Source: an uncultured Succinivibrio sp.
Lineage (GTDB): Bacteria; Pseudomonadota; Gammaproteobacteria; Enterobacterales; Succinivibrionaceae
Reading direction: 5' to 3'
DNA length: 64,000 nt
NCBI GenBank assembly: GCA_902785325.1
Contig: CACZXZ010000009.1
Span: 55,132-119,131 of the forward strand
Both the position numbers and the translations under genes were made by a program. The notes beneath the pieces are model-generated. The model was not told where the DNA came from, made no database searches, and worked only from the letters and a program-made list of their open reading frames with translations. Each line of letters begins with the position of its first letter. Positions within the stretch are counted from its first letter, which is position 1. Shown piece by piece: positions 56,435 to 64,000 of this stretch.

Positions 56435-57001
56435 ATGGATTTAAATGCACTCAATGCTCAAGTCCCAAAAATCTTAAGCAAACGCCGCAATAAAGTATCA
56501 AAACTTTTTACAGTTGAACAATTAGATTTGCAGTTTTCAAATAACACCACTATGACCTATGAGCGCTTGATGGGCGGTAATGGTGCTATTTTAGCAGTAC
56601 CCTTTGATGGTAAAGACTTTTTACTTACAAGTGAATATGCCTGTGGTTTTGAACGCTATGAGTTAGGCTTTGTAAAAGGCAAAATCGATGCTAATGAAAC
56701 TCCTAAAGAAGCTTGTAATCGAGAATTAAAAGAAGAGATAGGTTTTGGCGCGCAGAATATCATGACTTTAAGAAATGAGATGACTGTAGCTCCTGGCATG
56801 TTACAACTTAAGATGTATACCTATTTGTGCACTGGTTTGTATGAGATGCATTTAGATGGAGATGAGCCAGAGCCAATCTCTATAGTTAAGGTATCTCCTA
56901 AAGAAGCTTATGATTTAATCTTTGATGTAGATTCTCCTTTAACCGAAGCTAGAGCAATCGCGGCTTTAACTTTAGCCTTGAACAGATTGAATATGTTTTA
57001 A
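56435..57001 (+). CDS. nudE: ADP compounds hydrolase NudE (Nudix)
   Basis: NudE hydrolyses ADP-ribose, Ap3A and NADH-type dinucleotides. The 188-residue product has RYELGFVKGKIDANETPKEA near residue 72, continuing into the Nudix box with the REL-EE-G signature (CNRELKEEIGF). KRRNKVSKLFTVEQLDLQFS at the N-terminus and the TVAPGML segment match E. coli NudE (186 residues). It lies near hslR-hslO, as in other gammaproteobacteria. Confidence 0.9.
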   Translation: MDLNALNAQVPKILSKRRNKVSKLFTVEQLDLQFSNNTTMTYERLMGGNGAILAVPFDGKDFLLTSEYACGFERYELGFVKGKIDANETPKEACNRELKEEIGFGAQNIMTLRNEMTVAPGMLQLKMYTYLCTGLYEMHLDGDEPEPISIVKVSPKEAYDLIFDVDSPLTEARAIAALTLALNRLNMF

Positions 57002-57154
57002 AAAAATTTGCTCTATTAATGCACTGCTTTAAGGCATTATTGATTTTATTTCCTATCTTATTTGTTTTTGCTATGATAAAACACGTTTTTCAAGTTTTTG
57101 TATTTTCAATAATAGCAAAGACTTTAATCTTTGTTTGTCGCATGGGAGCTTAGG

Positions 57155-58063
57155 ATGCGCCATTTACTAACTGGCTTTGAATTTAGCCAAGATGAATATT
57201 TAGACATTTTAGAAACCGCAAGTGCAATGAAAAAAGATCCTGCAAAGTATCGTGCTACTTTACAAGGACGGTCTGGTGCTATTATGTTTGAGAAGCCATC
57301 CTTAAGAACTAGAACTACCTTCGAGTTAGCTTTCTATCGTTTAGGTGGCCATGGTGTTTATCTAGATTTACAAAATGGTGAGTTAGGTAAACGCGAAACA
57401 ATTGCCGATTATTCTCGTAACTTATGTCGTTGGGTAGATTGCCTTGTAGGTAGAGTATTTGCTCAAAGTACCTTAGAAGAGTTAGCTAAGTATGGCTCTG
57501 TACCAGTAGTTAATGCTTTATCAGATTTATATCACCCAGCTCAAGCTATGGCTGATTACCTAACTATTAAAGAACATTTAGGTAAGATTGAAGGTGTAAA
57601 GGTAGCTTACGTAGGTGACGGTAATAATGTTACAAATTCATTATTTGTAGCAGGTGCAATTTTAGGTGCAAACGTAACTTGTTTCTGCCCTGAAAATCGT
57701 TCTCCAGATGCAGCTGTATTTATTAAAGCAAATGAGATTGCTAAACAACATGGTTGCGTATTAAATGTTGAGAATGATATTTCAAAATTAAAAGATTTCG
57801 ATGTGATTTATACCGATACTTGGGTATCAATGGGTGATAACACTCCACTTGAGGCTGTAAAGAAAGTTTACATGCCATACCAAGTTAACCAAAATTTAGT
57901 TGATAAGTCTGGTGCTAAGATTGTAATGCACTGCTTACCAGCACACCGTGGTTATGAAATCACCGATGAGGTTATGGATGGTTCTAAGTCTGTAGTATTT
58001 GATGAAGCAGAGAACCGCTTACATATTCACATGGCAGTACTTGCCAAGCTAATTAATGCTTAA
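57155..58063 (+). CDS. argF: Ornithine carbamoyltransferase
   Basis: This enzyme makes citrulline from ornithine and carbamoyl phosphate. The 302-residue product has KPSLRTRTTFELAFYRLGGH near residue 46, with the SxRTR carbamoyl-phosphate site, then LYHPAQAMADYLT near 125 and IVMHCLPAHRGYEI near 265, with the catalytic cysteine. ATG 57155 is chosen because GGGAG precedes it and the family starts there; an in-frame TTG at 57131 would add eight residues. It begins argF-argG-argH. Confidence 0.96.
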   Translation: MRHLLTGFEFSQDEYLDILETASAMKKDPAKYRATLQGRSGAIMFEKPSLRTRTTFELAFYRLGGHGVYLDLQNGELGKRETIADYSRNLCRWVDCLVGRVFAQSTLEELAKYGSVPVVNALSDLYHPAQAMADYLTIKEHLGKIEGVKVAYVGDGNNVTNSLFVAGAILGANVTCFCPENRSPDAAVFIKANEIAKQHGCVLNVENDISKLKDFDVIYTDTWVSMGDNTPLEAVKKVYMPYQVNQNLVDKSGAKIVMHCLPAHRGYEITDEVMDGSKSVVFDEAENRLHIHMAVLAKLINA

Positions 58064-58082
58064 TATATTTGAGGAATAAGCA

Positions 58083-59315
58083 ATGTTAAAACATGAGAAC
58101 AAGCACTATAAAAAAGTAGTGTTAGCATATTCTGGTGGCCTAGATACTTCTACCATTGTACCTTGGTTAAAAGAGAATTATGGTGATTGCGAAGTAGTAT
58201 GCTTCGTTGCAGATGTAGGTCAAGAGCGCGATGATCTTGAAGGTATTGAGCAAAAGGCAAAGCAATCTGGCGCAAGCAAGTGCATTGTTAAAGATTTAAG
58301 AGAAGAGTTCGTAAAGGACTATGTTTTCGAGGCTATGAAGACTGGTGCTATTTATGAAGGCGAGTACTTACTAGGTACTGCTATTGCACGTCCTATCATT
58401 GCTAAGGCAATGGTTGAGTGCGCTCTAGCTGAAGGTGCTGATGCAATTGCTCACGGCGCAACTGGTAAAGGTAACGATCAGGTTCGTTTTGAGAGTGCTG
58501 TTGCAGCTTTAGCTCCTCAATTAGACGTTATCGCTCCATGGCGTATTTGGGATATGCAATCTCGTGAAGAATTATTAGCATACCTAGAAAAGCGTCACAT
58601 CCCATGTAAGGCTTCTTTAAAGAAGATTTATAGCCGTGATGCTAACTGCTTACACATTTCTACAGAAGGTGGTGAGCTAGAGAATACTTGGAATGCTCCA
58701 TCAGAGAATGTATGGGTATGGACTACCGATCCTGAGAAAGCTCCTGATACTCCAGAAACCTTCGAGTTAACCATCAAGAATGGTTATGTAACAGCTTTCA
58801 ATGGTGAAGAATTATCACCTTTCCATATGATGGAAAAGTTAAACGAGATTGGTGCTAGAAACGGTGTTGGTCGTATTGATATCACTGAGAACCGTTTAGT
58901 TGGTATGAAGTCACGTGGTTGCTATGAGACCCCTGGTGGAACCATCATTTACAAAGCTTTACGTGCAATTGAGCAACTAGTTTTAGATAAGTCTACTAGA
59001 GTATTCCGTGAGCATTTAGCTATTGAGTTTGCTCAATTAGTTTACGATGGTCGTTGGTTCACTCGTCTACGTGAGATCTTATTAGCTGCAGCTGATAATC
59101 TAGCTAAAGACGTAAATGGTAAGGTTGTAGTTAAGTTATATAAGGGCAACATTGAGATCATCCAAAAGGATTCTCCAAACAGCCTATTTAACTTCGACTT
59201 CGTAACCTTTGGTGCAGATGAAGTATATAGTCAGGCTGATGCTGAGGGCTTTATTCGCCTATATTCTCTACCAAGCAGAATTCGTGCAATCAATGCTAAT
59301 GCAAAAAAGAAGTAA
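58083..59315 (+). CDS. argG: Argininosuccinate synthase (short, common type)
   Basis: ArgG condenses citrulline and aspartate using ATP. The 410-residue product has [20 protein letters not shown] near residue 12, the PP-loop, and [15 protein letters not shown] near 118, the citrulline/aspartate site. Length and sequence match the roughly 400-residue common bacterial type rather than the 447-residue E. coli type. It follows argF by 19 bases with a GAGGAA site before ATG. A hairpin separates it from argH. Confidence 0.96.
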   Translation: MLKHENKHYKKVVLAYSGGLDTSTIVPWLKENYGDCEVVCFVADVGQERDDLEGIEQKAKQSGASKCIVKDLREEFVKDYVFEAMKTGAIYEGEYLLGTAIARPIIAKAMVECALAEGADAIAHGATGKGNDQVRFESAVAALAPQLDVIAPWRIWDMQSREELLAYLEKRHIPCKASLKKIYSRDANCLHISTEGGELENTWNAPSENVWVWTTDPEKAPDTPETFELTIKNGYVTAFNGEELSPFHMMEKLNEIGARNGVGRIDITENRLVGMKSRGCYETPGGTIIYKALRAIEQLVLDKSTRVFREHLAIEFAQLVYDGRWFTRLREILLAAADNLAKDVNGKVVVKLYKGNIEIIQKDSPNSLFNFDFVTFGADEVYSQADAEGFIRLYSLPSRIRAINANAKKK

Positions 59316-59336
59316 TTCTTTGAAACATTAAAAAGC

Positions 59337-59376
59337 AATACGGTTCAGAGAGGGATCTTTGAGCCGTATTTTGTCT
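59337..59376 (+). terminator. Hairpin between argG and argH
   Basis: AATACGGTTCA (59337-59347) pairs with TGAGCCGTATT (59360-59370), 11 bp with one G-U, followed by TTGTCTT. It may partly terminate the argFG message ahead of argH. Confidence 0.65.
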
Positions 59377-59404
59377 TAACAGATTAAAACTTTTAGAGGT
59401 GATT

Positions 59405-60790
59405 ATGGCTCTATGGGGCGGTAGGTTCACTCAAGGACCAGATCAAAGATTTAAAGACTACAACGATTCTTTAAAATTTGATTACAGAATGGCAATAGAA
59501 GATATCGAAGGCTCAATCTGCTGGGCAGATGCAATTTATAAGGCTGGTGTATTAACAGCTAAAGAAAATGCTGATTTAAAAAAAGCCTTATCAGAGCTTT
59601 TAGAAGAAGTATCAAAAGATATTCATGCTATTGCAACTGCTGGTGATGAGGATATCCATTCTTATATTGAAAGAAGACTTATTGAAAAAGTAGGCGATTT
59701 AGGTAAAAAGCTACATACAGGTAGAAGCCGTAATGATCAGGTAGCATTAGATCTTAAATTATGGTGTAACAAGGCAGTTGATGACGTATTAAAAGCAATT
59801 GTTCATCTTGAAAAAGAGCTTGTAAAAGTTGCTGAAGAAAATCAAGGTAAAATTTTCCCAGGTTACACCCACTTACAAAGAGCTCAACCAGTTACTTTTT
59901 CTCACTGGGTGTTAGCTTATGTTCAGATGTTTGATAGAGACTATCACCGTCTATTAAATGCTAAGAAGTTAATGTCAACCTGTCCTTTAGGATCAGCTGC
60001 TTTAGCAGGTACAGCCTATAACATCGACAGAGATGAGTTAGCTCGTAACTTAGGTTTTGAGACAGCTACCTCTAACTCCTTAGATGGCGTATCAGACAGA
60101 GATCATGTAATGGAATTATTGTCCTGTGCAAGTATCTCTATGGTTCACCTATCAAGACTTGCTGAAGATTTAATTATCTACAACAGTGGTGAAGCTAAGT
60201 TTGTTGAGTTATCAGATAAGGTAACTTCAGGATCTTCACTAATGCCACAAAAGAAAAACCCAGATGCTCTAGAGTTAATTAGAGGCAAGTGTGGTCGTGT
60301 AGTTGGTGCTTTAACAGGTATGTTAGTTACCACTAAGGCACTACCTTTAGCTTATGATAAAGATCTTCAAGAAGACAAAGAAAGATTATTTGATGCAATT
60401 GATACCTGGTCAGATAGCTTATATATGGCTTCATTGGTATTTGAAGGTATCAAGCTAAATGAAAAGAATGCCAAAGATGCAGCAAAGGGTGGTTACTCAA
60501 ATGCAACTGAGCTTGCTGACTACTTAGTATCTAAAGGTATTCCTTTTAGAGAGGCACACTCAATTGTAGGTAGAGTTGTTCTTTATGCTATTTCAAAAGA
60601 AAAAGCACTAGAAGATCTGTCTGTTGCTGAGTTCAAAGAGTATTCTCAAGTAATTGAGGATGATGTTTATCCAATTTTACAGTTAGAGTCTATTCTAGCT
60701 AAGAGAAATATCAAAGGTGGTGTGGCACCAGCTCAGACCGCTATTGAAATTGAAAAGCTAAAGCAAATTTTAGCAACTAGAGAAGGGTAA
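59405..60790 (+). CDS. argH: Argininosuccinate lyase
   Basis: ArgH splits argininosuccinate into arginine and fumarate. The 461-residue product has [18 protein letters not shown] at the N-terminus, [20 protein letters not shown] near 107, and [20 protein letters not shown] near 276, the fumarase/lyase signature. It is a stand-alone lyase, without the N-acetyltransferase fusion seen in some marine gammaproteobacteria. ATG 59405 is preferred over GTG 59399 because AGAGG lies 5 bases before it. Confidence 0.96.
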   Translation: MALWGGRFTQGPDQRFKDYNDSLKFDYRMAIEDIEGSICWADAIYKAGVLTAKENADLKKALSELLEEVSKDIHAIATAGDEDIHSYIERRLIEKVGDLGKKLHTGRSRNDQVALDLKLWCNKAVDDVLKAIVHLEKELVKVAEENQGKIFPGYTHLQRAQPVTFSHWVLAYVQMFDRDYHRLLNAKKLMSTCPLGSAALAGTAYNIDRDELARNLGFETATSNSLDGVSDRDHVMELLSCASISMVHLSRLAEDLIIYNSGEAKFVELSDKVTSGSSLMPQKKNPDALELIRGKCGRVVGALTGMLVTTKALPLAYDKDLQEDKERLFDAIDTWSDSLYMASLVFEGIKLNEKNAKDAAKGGYSNATELADYLVSKGIPFREAHSIVGRVVLYAISKEKALEDLSVAEFKEYSQVIEDDVYPILQLESILAKRNIKGGVAPAQTAIEIEKLKQILATREG

Positions 60791-60803
60791 TCCTTCTTTC
60801 CTC

Positions 60804-60829
60804 AGGTGGAGATTTAAAGATCTCCACCT
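60804..60829 (+). terminator. Hairpin after argH
   Basis: AGGTGGAGAT (60804-60813), loop TTAAAG, ATCTCCACCT (60820-60829). A perfect 10-bp stem 14 bases after the stop, with only a weak T-rich tail. Confidence 0.7.
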
Positions 60830-60871
60830 AATTCCTTCCTGCACAAAACCTTTTCATTTTTGAACCGTTAT

Positions 60872-60898
60872 TGCACATAGCTCTACGTTTATGGTGCA
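60872..60898. promoter_or_regulatory. NtrC-like inverted repeat upstream of the P-II gene (candidate)
   Basis: TGCACAT and ATGGTGCA form an inverted pair spanning 27 bases. The enteric NtrC site (TGCACCA...TGGTGCA) spans 17, so the halves match but are one helical turn further apart. No clear sigma-54 -24/-12 element was found after it. Confidence 0.35.
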
Positions 60899-60976
60899 TT
60901 CTAAAATTATGTTAAATAAATTAGGTATGATTAAAGTGTACTTAATAATATTTAGTAGAATTTAAGGAGCTACTAT

Positions 60977-61303
60977 ATGCTTGCAATTACCGCTGTAATC
61001 AGACCAGAAAAAGTGATGGATGTACAAGATGCTTTGTATTCGAGAGGTTATTGCGCAATGACCAAGCTTAATGTCTCAGGTCGAGGCAAAGAGCGCGGAA
61101 TCAAAGTTGGAGAAGTACTTTATCAAGAGATGACTAAAGTCATGCTTTATATGGTGGTAGAGGATGACGAAAAAGATGAAGTAGTATCTATCATTATGCA
61201 AGCATCTATGACTGGTGAAAGAGGAAATCCTGGTGATGGTAAGATTTTTGTATCCCCAGTATATGAGTCTTACACTATTAGCACTCAATCCTTAGATGAA
61301 TAA
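60977..61303 (+). CDS. P-II family nitrogen regulator, NifI1-like
   Basis: A 108-residue P-II trimer subunit. It begins MLAITAVIRPEKVMDVQDAL and has NVSGRGKERGIKVGEVLYQE near residue 35, VMLYMVVEDDEKDEVVSIIM near 58, and the P-II C-terminal GDGKIFVSPVYESYTISTQS. The T-loop is the NifI1 type (GRGKERGI-VG) and lacks Tyr51 of GlnB, so classical uridylylation is not expected. NifI1 proteins usually pair with NifI2 and control nitrogenase; neither is visible here. It follows the arginine genes and has its own spacer and AAGGAG site. Confidence 0.85.
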   Translation: MLAITAVIRPEKVMDVQDALYSRGYCAMTKLNVSGRGKERGIKVGEVLYQEMTKVMLYMVVEDDEKDEVVSIIMQASMTGERGNPGDGKIFVSPVYESYTISTQSLDE

Positions 61304-61309
61304 TAATTA

Positions 61310-61334
61310 AAAGGCTATGGTAATCATAGCCTTT
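61310..61334. terminator. Bidirectional terminator between the P-II gene and dut
   Basis: AAAGGCTATG (61310-61319), loop GTAAT, CATAGCCTTT (61325-61334), between convergent stops. Confidence 0.75.
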
Positions 61335-61344
61335 AAGAAATTAG

Positions 61345-61800
61345 CTAAATGCCAGTTGAGCCAAATCCCTTTTGACCTCTTTGAGAATCCTCCTCAAAAT
61401 CGTCTGTAATCTCAAAGTTTGCATGAAGTACAGGAACAAATAGCATTTGTGCAACTCTGTCTCCTACATGAATAGTAAAAGGTTGTGTAGAATGGTTCCA
61501 AAGTGGCATCATTAAAGGTCCTTGATAGTCAGCATCAATTACTCCTGTAAGGTTACTAAGTACGATACCGTGCTTATAACCAAGACCAGAACGAGGAACA
61601 ATTAAAGCTGTAATATTTGGATCTGCTATATGCATAGCAAAGCCTGTGTTAACCATCCGAACTTCCCCTGGATTTAGAACAAAGTCTTCATCTACCATAG
61701 CCCTAAGATCCATGCCAGCAGAAGACTCTGTCTGATATTCAGGCAGAGGAAAATCACTTTTTAATCTTGGATCTAAAATTTTAATTTTTACGTTTAGCAT
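61345..61800 (-). CDS. dut: dUTP diphosphatase
   Basis: Dut converts dUTP to dUMP, keeping uracil out of DNA and feeding dTMP synthesis. The 151-residue trimer subunit has SSAGMDLRAMV near residue 26 (motif 1), LIVPRSGLGYKHGIVLSNLT near 66 (motifs 2), GVIDADYQGP (motif 3), GDRVAQMLFVPV (motif 4) and the C-terminal RGQKGFGSTG (motif 5). Its ATG overlaps the coaBC stop by one base (TAATG), the usual coaBC-dut pairing. Confidence 0.97.
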   Translation of the reverse strand: MLNVKIKILDPRLKSDFPLPEYQTESSAGMDLRAMVDEDFVLNPGEVRMVNTGFAMHIADPNITALIVPRSGLGYKHGIVLSNLTGVIDADYQGPLMMPLWNHSTQPFTIHVGDRVAQMLFVPVLHANFEITDDFEEDSQRGQKGFGSTGI

Positions 61801-63113
61801 TATTTGTTTCTAACTGTTTTAAAGATAAGTTCCATAATAAGTTGAGCAATAACTTGCTTGCTTTGCTTATCAAAATGAGCAAGTTGACCATCTCTATCGA
61901 AAATCTTTACTTCATTTTCATCTGAATTAAAGCCAATTGATTTGTTAGATACATCGTTTAAGATGATTAAATCTAAGTTCTTCTTAACAAGCTTGTCTTT
62001 TGCATTTTGCTCAAAATTATTAGTTTCAGCAGCAAAACCTACAGTAAATGGTCTATGAGATTGGCGATGACCAACTGTTGCTACAATATCAGGATTCTTA
62101 ATCAACTTAAGGGTAATAGAATCCTCATCATCCTTCTTCTTAATCTTTATAGGAGAAGGATTTTCTACACGGTAATCAGCAACTGCTGCACAACCAATCA
62201 TGATGTCAGCTTGAGTTACATAGGATTCTACGGCATGTAACATTTGAACAGCACTCTTTACATCAATGCGCTTTACTCCAAATGGAGTCTGTAGATTAGT
62301 AGGACCTGAAATTAAAGTTACATCAGCACCAAGATAGGCAGCAACTTGTGCTAGAGCATAACCCATTTTGCCGGAACTATTGTTAGAAATGTATCTTACA
62401 GGATCAATTTGCTCTTCTGTTGGACCAGCTGTAATAATTACCTTTAAGCCAACACCTAAAGATTTTGGTAATAATCTAGTTTGGGTAAGCTCAAGTGGCT
62501 TTTGAGGTGCAGGTAATTTTTCTTGTTCAAGTCCAAGTTGTGGATGATGATTGATGTAAGCAATGCGATTAGACAATATAGAGCATACATCGCTAAAGAT
62601 TTCCTCAGGCTCTTTCATTCGACCTGTGCCAACAATACCACATGCAAGTTCTCCTTCATTTGGAGTGAGCACGTAGATGCCACGATTTACAAGGGTTGAT
62701 AGATTAGTTTGAGTAGCGATGTTATTGTACATATTAGTATTCATAGCAGGAGCTACAACAACGGGGCAGGTTGAAGCTAGCAAGGTTGCAGTAAGCATAT
62801 TGTCAGCAAAACCACCTGCAATCTTAGCAATTGTATTAGCAGTAGCTGGAGCTACTAGGAATAGATCTGCATCTTTAGCAAGACCTACGTGAGAGATATC
62901 TTTTGCTTCATCAAAGATATCGATAGCTACTTTATGACCAGTTAGAGCTTCAAAAGTATCTTTTCCAACTAGTTTTGTGGCTGCAGGGGTCATACAAACA
63001 TATACATCGGCACCTGCTTTGATGAGAAGACGGCAAAGAGTGCATGACTTATATGCTGCAATTCCACCAGTTACACCCAAAATTATCTTACGATTCTTTA
63101 ATTGTGTATCCAT
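61800..63113 (-). CDS. coaBC: Bifunctional phosphopantothenoylcysteine decarboxylase / phosphopantothenate-cysteine ligase
   Basis: CoaBC carries out two consecutive steps of CoA synthesis. The 437-residue product has the flavin-binding CoaC domain (ILGVTGGIAAYKSCTLCRLL near residue 11, VAPAMNTNMYNN near 116). The CoaB domain follows (VIITAGPTEEQIDPVRYISN near 225, SSGKMGYALA, and KIKKKDDEDSITLKLIKNPD near 330). Length is slightly above E. coli CoaBC (406). coaD lies elsewhere, at 24.1 kb. Confidence 0.96.
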   Translation of the reverse strand: MDTQLKNRKIILGVTGGIAAYKSCTLCRLLIKAGADVYVCMTPAATKLVGKDTFEALTGHKVAIDIFDEAKDISHVGLAKDADLFLVAPATANTIAKIAGGFADNMLTATLLASTCPVVVAPAMNTNMYNNIATQTNLSTLVNRGIYVLTPNEGELACGIVGTGRMKEPEEIFSDVCSILSNRIAYINHHPQLGLEQEKLPAPQKPLELTQTRLLPKSLGVGLKVIITAGPTEEQIDPVRYISNNSSGKMGYALAQVAAYLGADVTLISGPTNLQTPFGVKRIDVKSAVQMLHAVESYVTQADIMIGCAAVADYRVENPSPIKIKKKDDEDSITLKLIKNPDIVATVGHRQSHRPFTVGFAAETNNFEQNAKDKLVKKNLDLIILNDVSNKSIGFNSDENEVKIFDRDGQLAHFDKQSKQVIAQLIMELIFKTVRNK

Positions 63114-63433
63114 TTTTCCTTCTCCCTAAAGTTTTTTTTATCTTTAACTATCGGATTATACAAGGAATTAATACACATCATGCAAGGAATTTTGCTTAAC
63201 ATTGATCTTAAGCTAAAAATTAATATATAATATCGAGATTACCACGAGAGGTTTAGGAGGATCCCTAAGCTTTTAAGTTACGTATTAATAGACTAAAGTT
63301 GTCCCAAAATTTATTAATTTTGTAGGATATAGTCTTCTTTTGTGCTAGAATACGTGAACTTTATTGACCCATTAATCAATTTCAGTGTTTACTGAATTGT
63401 TTTGTTTTTAATTTTTTTGGAGTGTGAGCTAAC
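63114..63433. other. 320-base divergent spacer between coaBC and rpmB
   Basis: No plausible gene. It holds a promoter-like pair at 63202-63231. A short stem GTTTAGG/CCTAAGC with a following TTTT lies at about 63251-63277. A longer fold, where AGACTA (63290-63295) faces TAGTCT and encloses CAAAAT/ATTTTG, comes next. The long structured leader suggests regulation of the L28-L33 operon or a small RNA. Confidence 0.5.
63202..63231 (+). promoter_or_regulatory. Sigma-70-like promoter upstream of rpmB
   Basis: TTGATC at 63202-63207 and TATAAT at 63226-63231, 18-base spacer. It would start a transcript about 195 bases before the rpmB ATG. Confidence 0.55.
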
Positions 63434-63670
63434 ATGTCCAGAGTTTGCCAAGTTACGGGCAAGCGCCCAACAGTGGGTAACCTACGTTCCCATGCTAAGA
63501 ATGCGGCTAAGCGTCGTTTTCTTCCAAATTTAAAATATCACCGTTTCTGGGTTGAGAGCGAAGGTCGTTTCGTAAGACTTCGTGTAACAACCAAAGGTAT
63601 GCGTATCATCGACAAAAAAGGCATCGATGCAGTTTTAGCTGATATGCGTGCAAAAGGCGAAAGAGTTTAA
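63434..63670 (+). CDS. rpmB: 50S ribosomal protein L28
   Basis: The 78-residue product begins [20 protein letters not shown] and continues with [20 protein letters not shown], the L28 pattern; length equals E. coli L28. The ribosome-binding site TTGGAGTG precedes ATG. It is 11 bases before rpmG. Confidence 0.97.
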   Translation: MSRVCQVTGKRPTVGNLRSHAKNAAKRRFLPNLKYHRFWVESEGRFVRLRVTTKGMRIIDKKGIDAVLADMRAKGERV

Positions 63671-63681
63671 AGGAGACTAAA

Positions 63682-63852
63682 ATGGCTAAGAAAGGCGGTC
63701 GTGAAAAGATTCGTTTAAATTCAACAGCAGGTACAGGTCATTTCTACACAACTGACAAGAATCGTCGTACAACTCCAGGTAAGATGGAGATGATGAAGTA
63801 TGATCCAGTTGTTCGTCAGCATGTCCTATACAAAGAAGGAAAGATCAAGTAA
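63682..63852 (+). CDS. rpmG: 50S ribosomal protein L33 (zinc-free type)
   Basis: A 56-residue gene from ATG 63682 to TAA 63852, with AAGGAG upstream. The product begins [20 protein letters not shown] and continues [20 protein letters not shown] with [13 protein letters not shown]. It contains no cysteine, so it is the zinc-independent form. rpmB-rpmG is the conserved pair. Confidence 0.97.
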   Translation: MAKKGGREKIRLNSTAGTGHFYTTDKNRRTTPGKMEMMKYDPVVRQHVLYKEGKIK

Positions 63853-63900
63853 TCTTTTCTAGTGAACTTTTGCAAAAGTTTATTATAAAGCCTCGATTAT

Positions 63901-63946
63901 ATCTCGGATTTTCACATTTTTTATGTCACATGAGAAAGTCCGAGAT
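63901..63946 (+). terminator. Stem-loop upstream of the rpmBG terminator
   Basis: ATCTCGGA (63901-63908) pairs with TCCGAGAT (63939-63946), enclosing a 30-base AT-rich loop. It stacks just before the GC-rich terminator stem, and may protect the mRNA 3' end. Confidence 0.5.
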
Positions 63947-63947
63947 C

Positions 63948-63978
63948 AAAGCCCCACAGAGTGGGGCTTTGCATTTCC
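63948..63978 (+). terminator. GC-rich terminator stem after rpmG
   Basis: AAAGCCCCAC (63948-63957), loop AGA, GTGGGGCTTT (63961-63970), then GCATTTCC. A perfect 10-bp stem ending the rpmB-rpmG unit. Confidence 0.82.
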
Positions 63979-64000
63979 AAGAGGTTACTCTAGCTCTCCA

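Noticed and set aside
57002-57154. ArgR operator upstream of argF
   Set aside because: An AT-rich stretch resembles an ARG box loosely but lacks the TGAAT/ATTCA half-sites.

Overview
The window is about 64 kb of a low-GC, gene-dense chromosome from an anaerobic or facultative gammaproteobacterium. The gene content fits the Aeromonadales/Succinivibrionaceae type best; this is an inference from gene set and base composition, not a database match. Support comes from an oxygen-sensitive class III ribonucleotide reductase, an ATP-type PEP carboxykinase, a complete LPS inner-core toolkit, PqiABC, the yibN-secB-gpsA order, GreB, NudE, Hsp15/Hsp33 and a two-subunit glycyl-tRNA synthetase. No insertion sequence, prophage or CRISPR array was seen.

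Layout. 1-7.6 kb: partial earP (EF-P rhamnosyltransferase), then nrdD, a separately encoded 52-residue glycyl-radical domain, nrdG, and pqiABC. 7.6-17.8 kb is the replication-origin neighbourhood: mnmE-yidC-yidD-rnpA-rpmH run left and dnaA-dnaN-recF-gyrB run right. 17.8-19.54 kb is non-coding and holds six 16-bp parS-like palindromes, four of them about 220 bp apart. 19.6-23.2 kb: glyQS, tusA and a tRNA-Thr. 23.3-31.3 kb: mutM, coaD and LPS inner-core genes (opsX-like, kdkA, waaA, waaF, hldD), with a flavodoxin-fold oxidoreductase and glpG. 31.3-41.3 kb: gpmI, yibN-secB-gpsA, nfuA, pckA, greB, an unrecognised low-complexity protein, a BioH-like hydrolase, ribB and pdxJ.

41.5-53.9 kb is a coherent sugar-catabolism island on the + strand: ribokinase-like kinase, rbsD, AraC regulator, binding protein, DUF2291 protein, ABC ATPase, permease, a stand-alone EIIA(Glc)-like protein, an L-fucose/L-arabinose-isomerase-family protein, a split transketolase and an FGGY kinase. 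The isomerase/kinase/split-transketolase set matches the logic of the D-apiose route through D-apulose 4-phosphate, so a branched plant pentose, possibly alongside ribose, is the leading substrate hypothesis. 53.9-64 kb: an Fsr-like MFS exporter, hslO, hslR, nudE, argF-argG-argH, a NifI1-like P-II protein, dut, coaBC, rpmB and rpmG.

The most notable items are the split class III ribonucleotide reductase, the parS array beside gyrB, the apiose-like operon containing an EIIA protein, and the lone NifI1-type P-II protein next to arginine genes.
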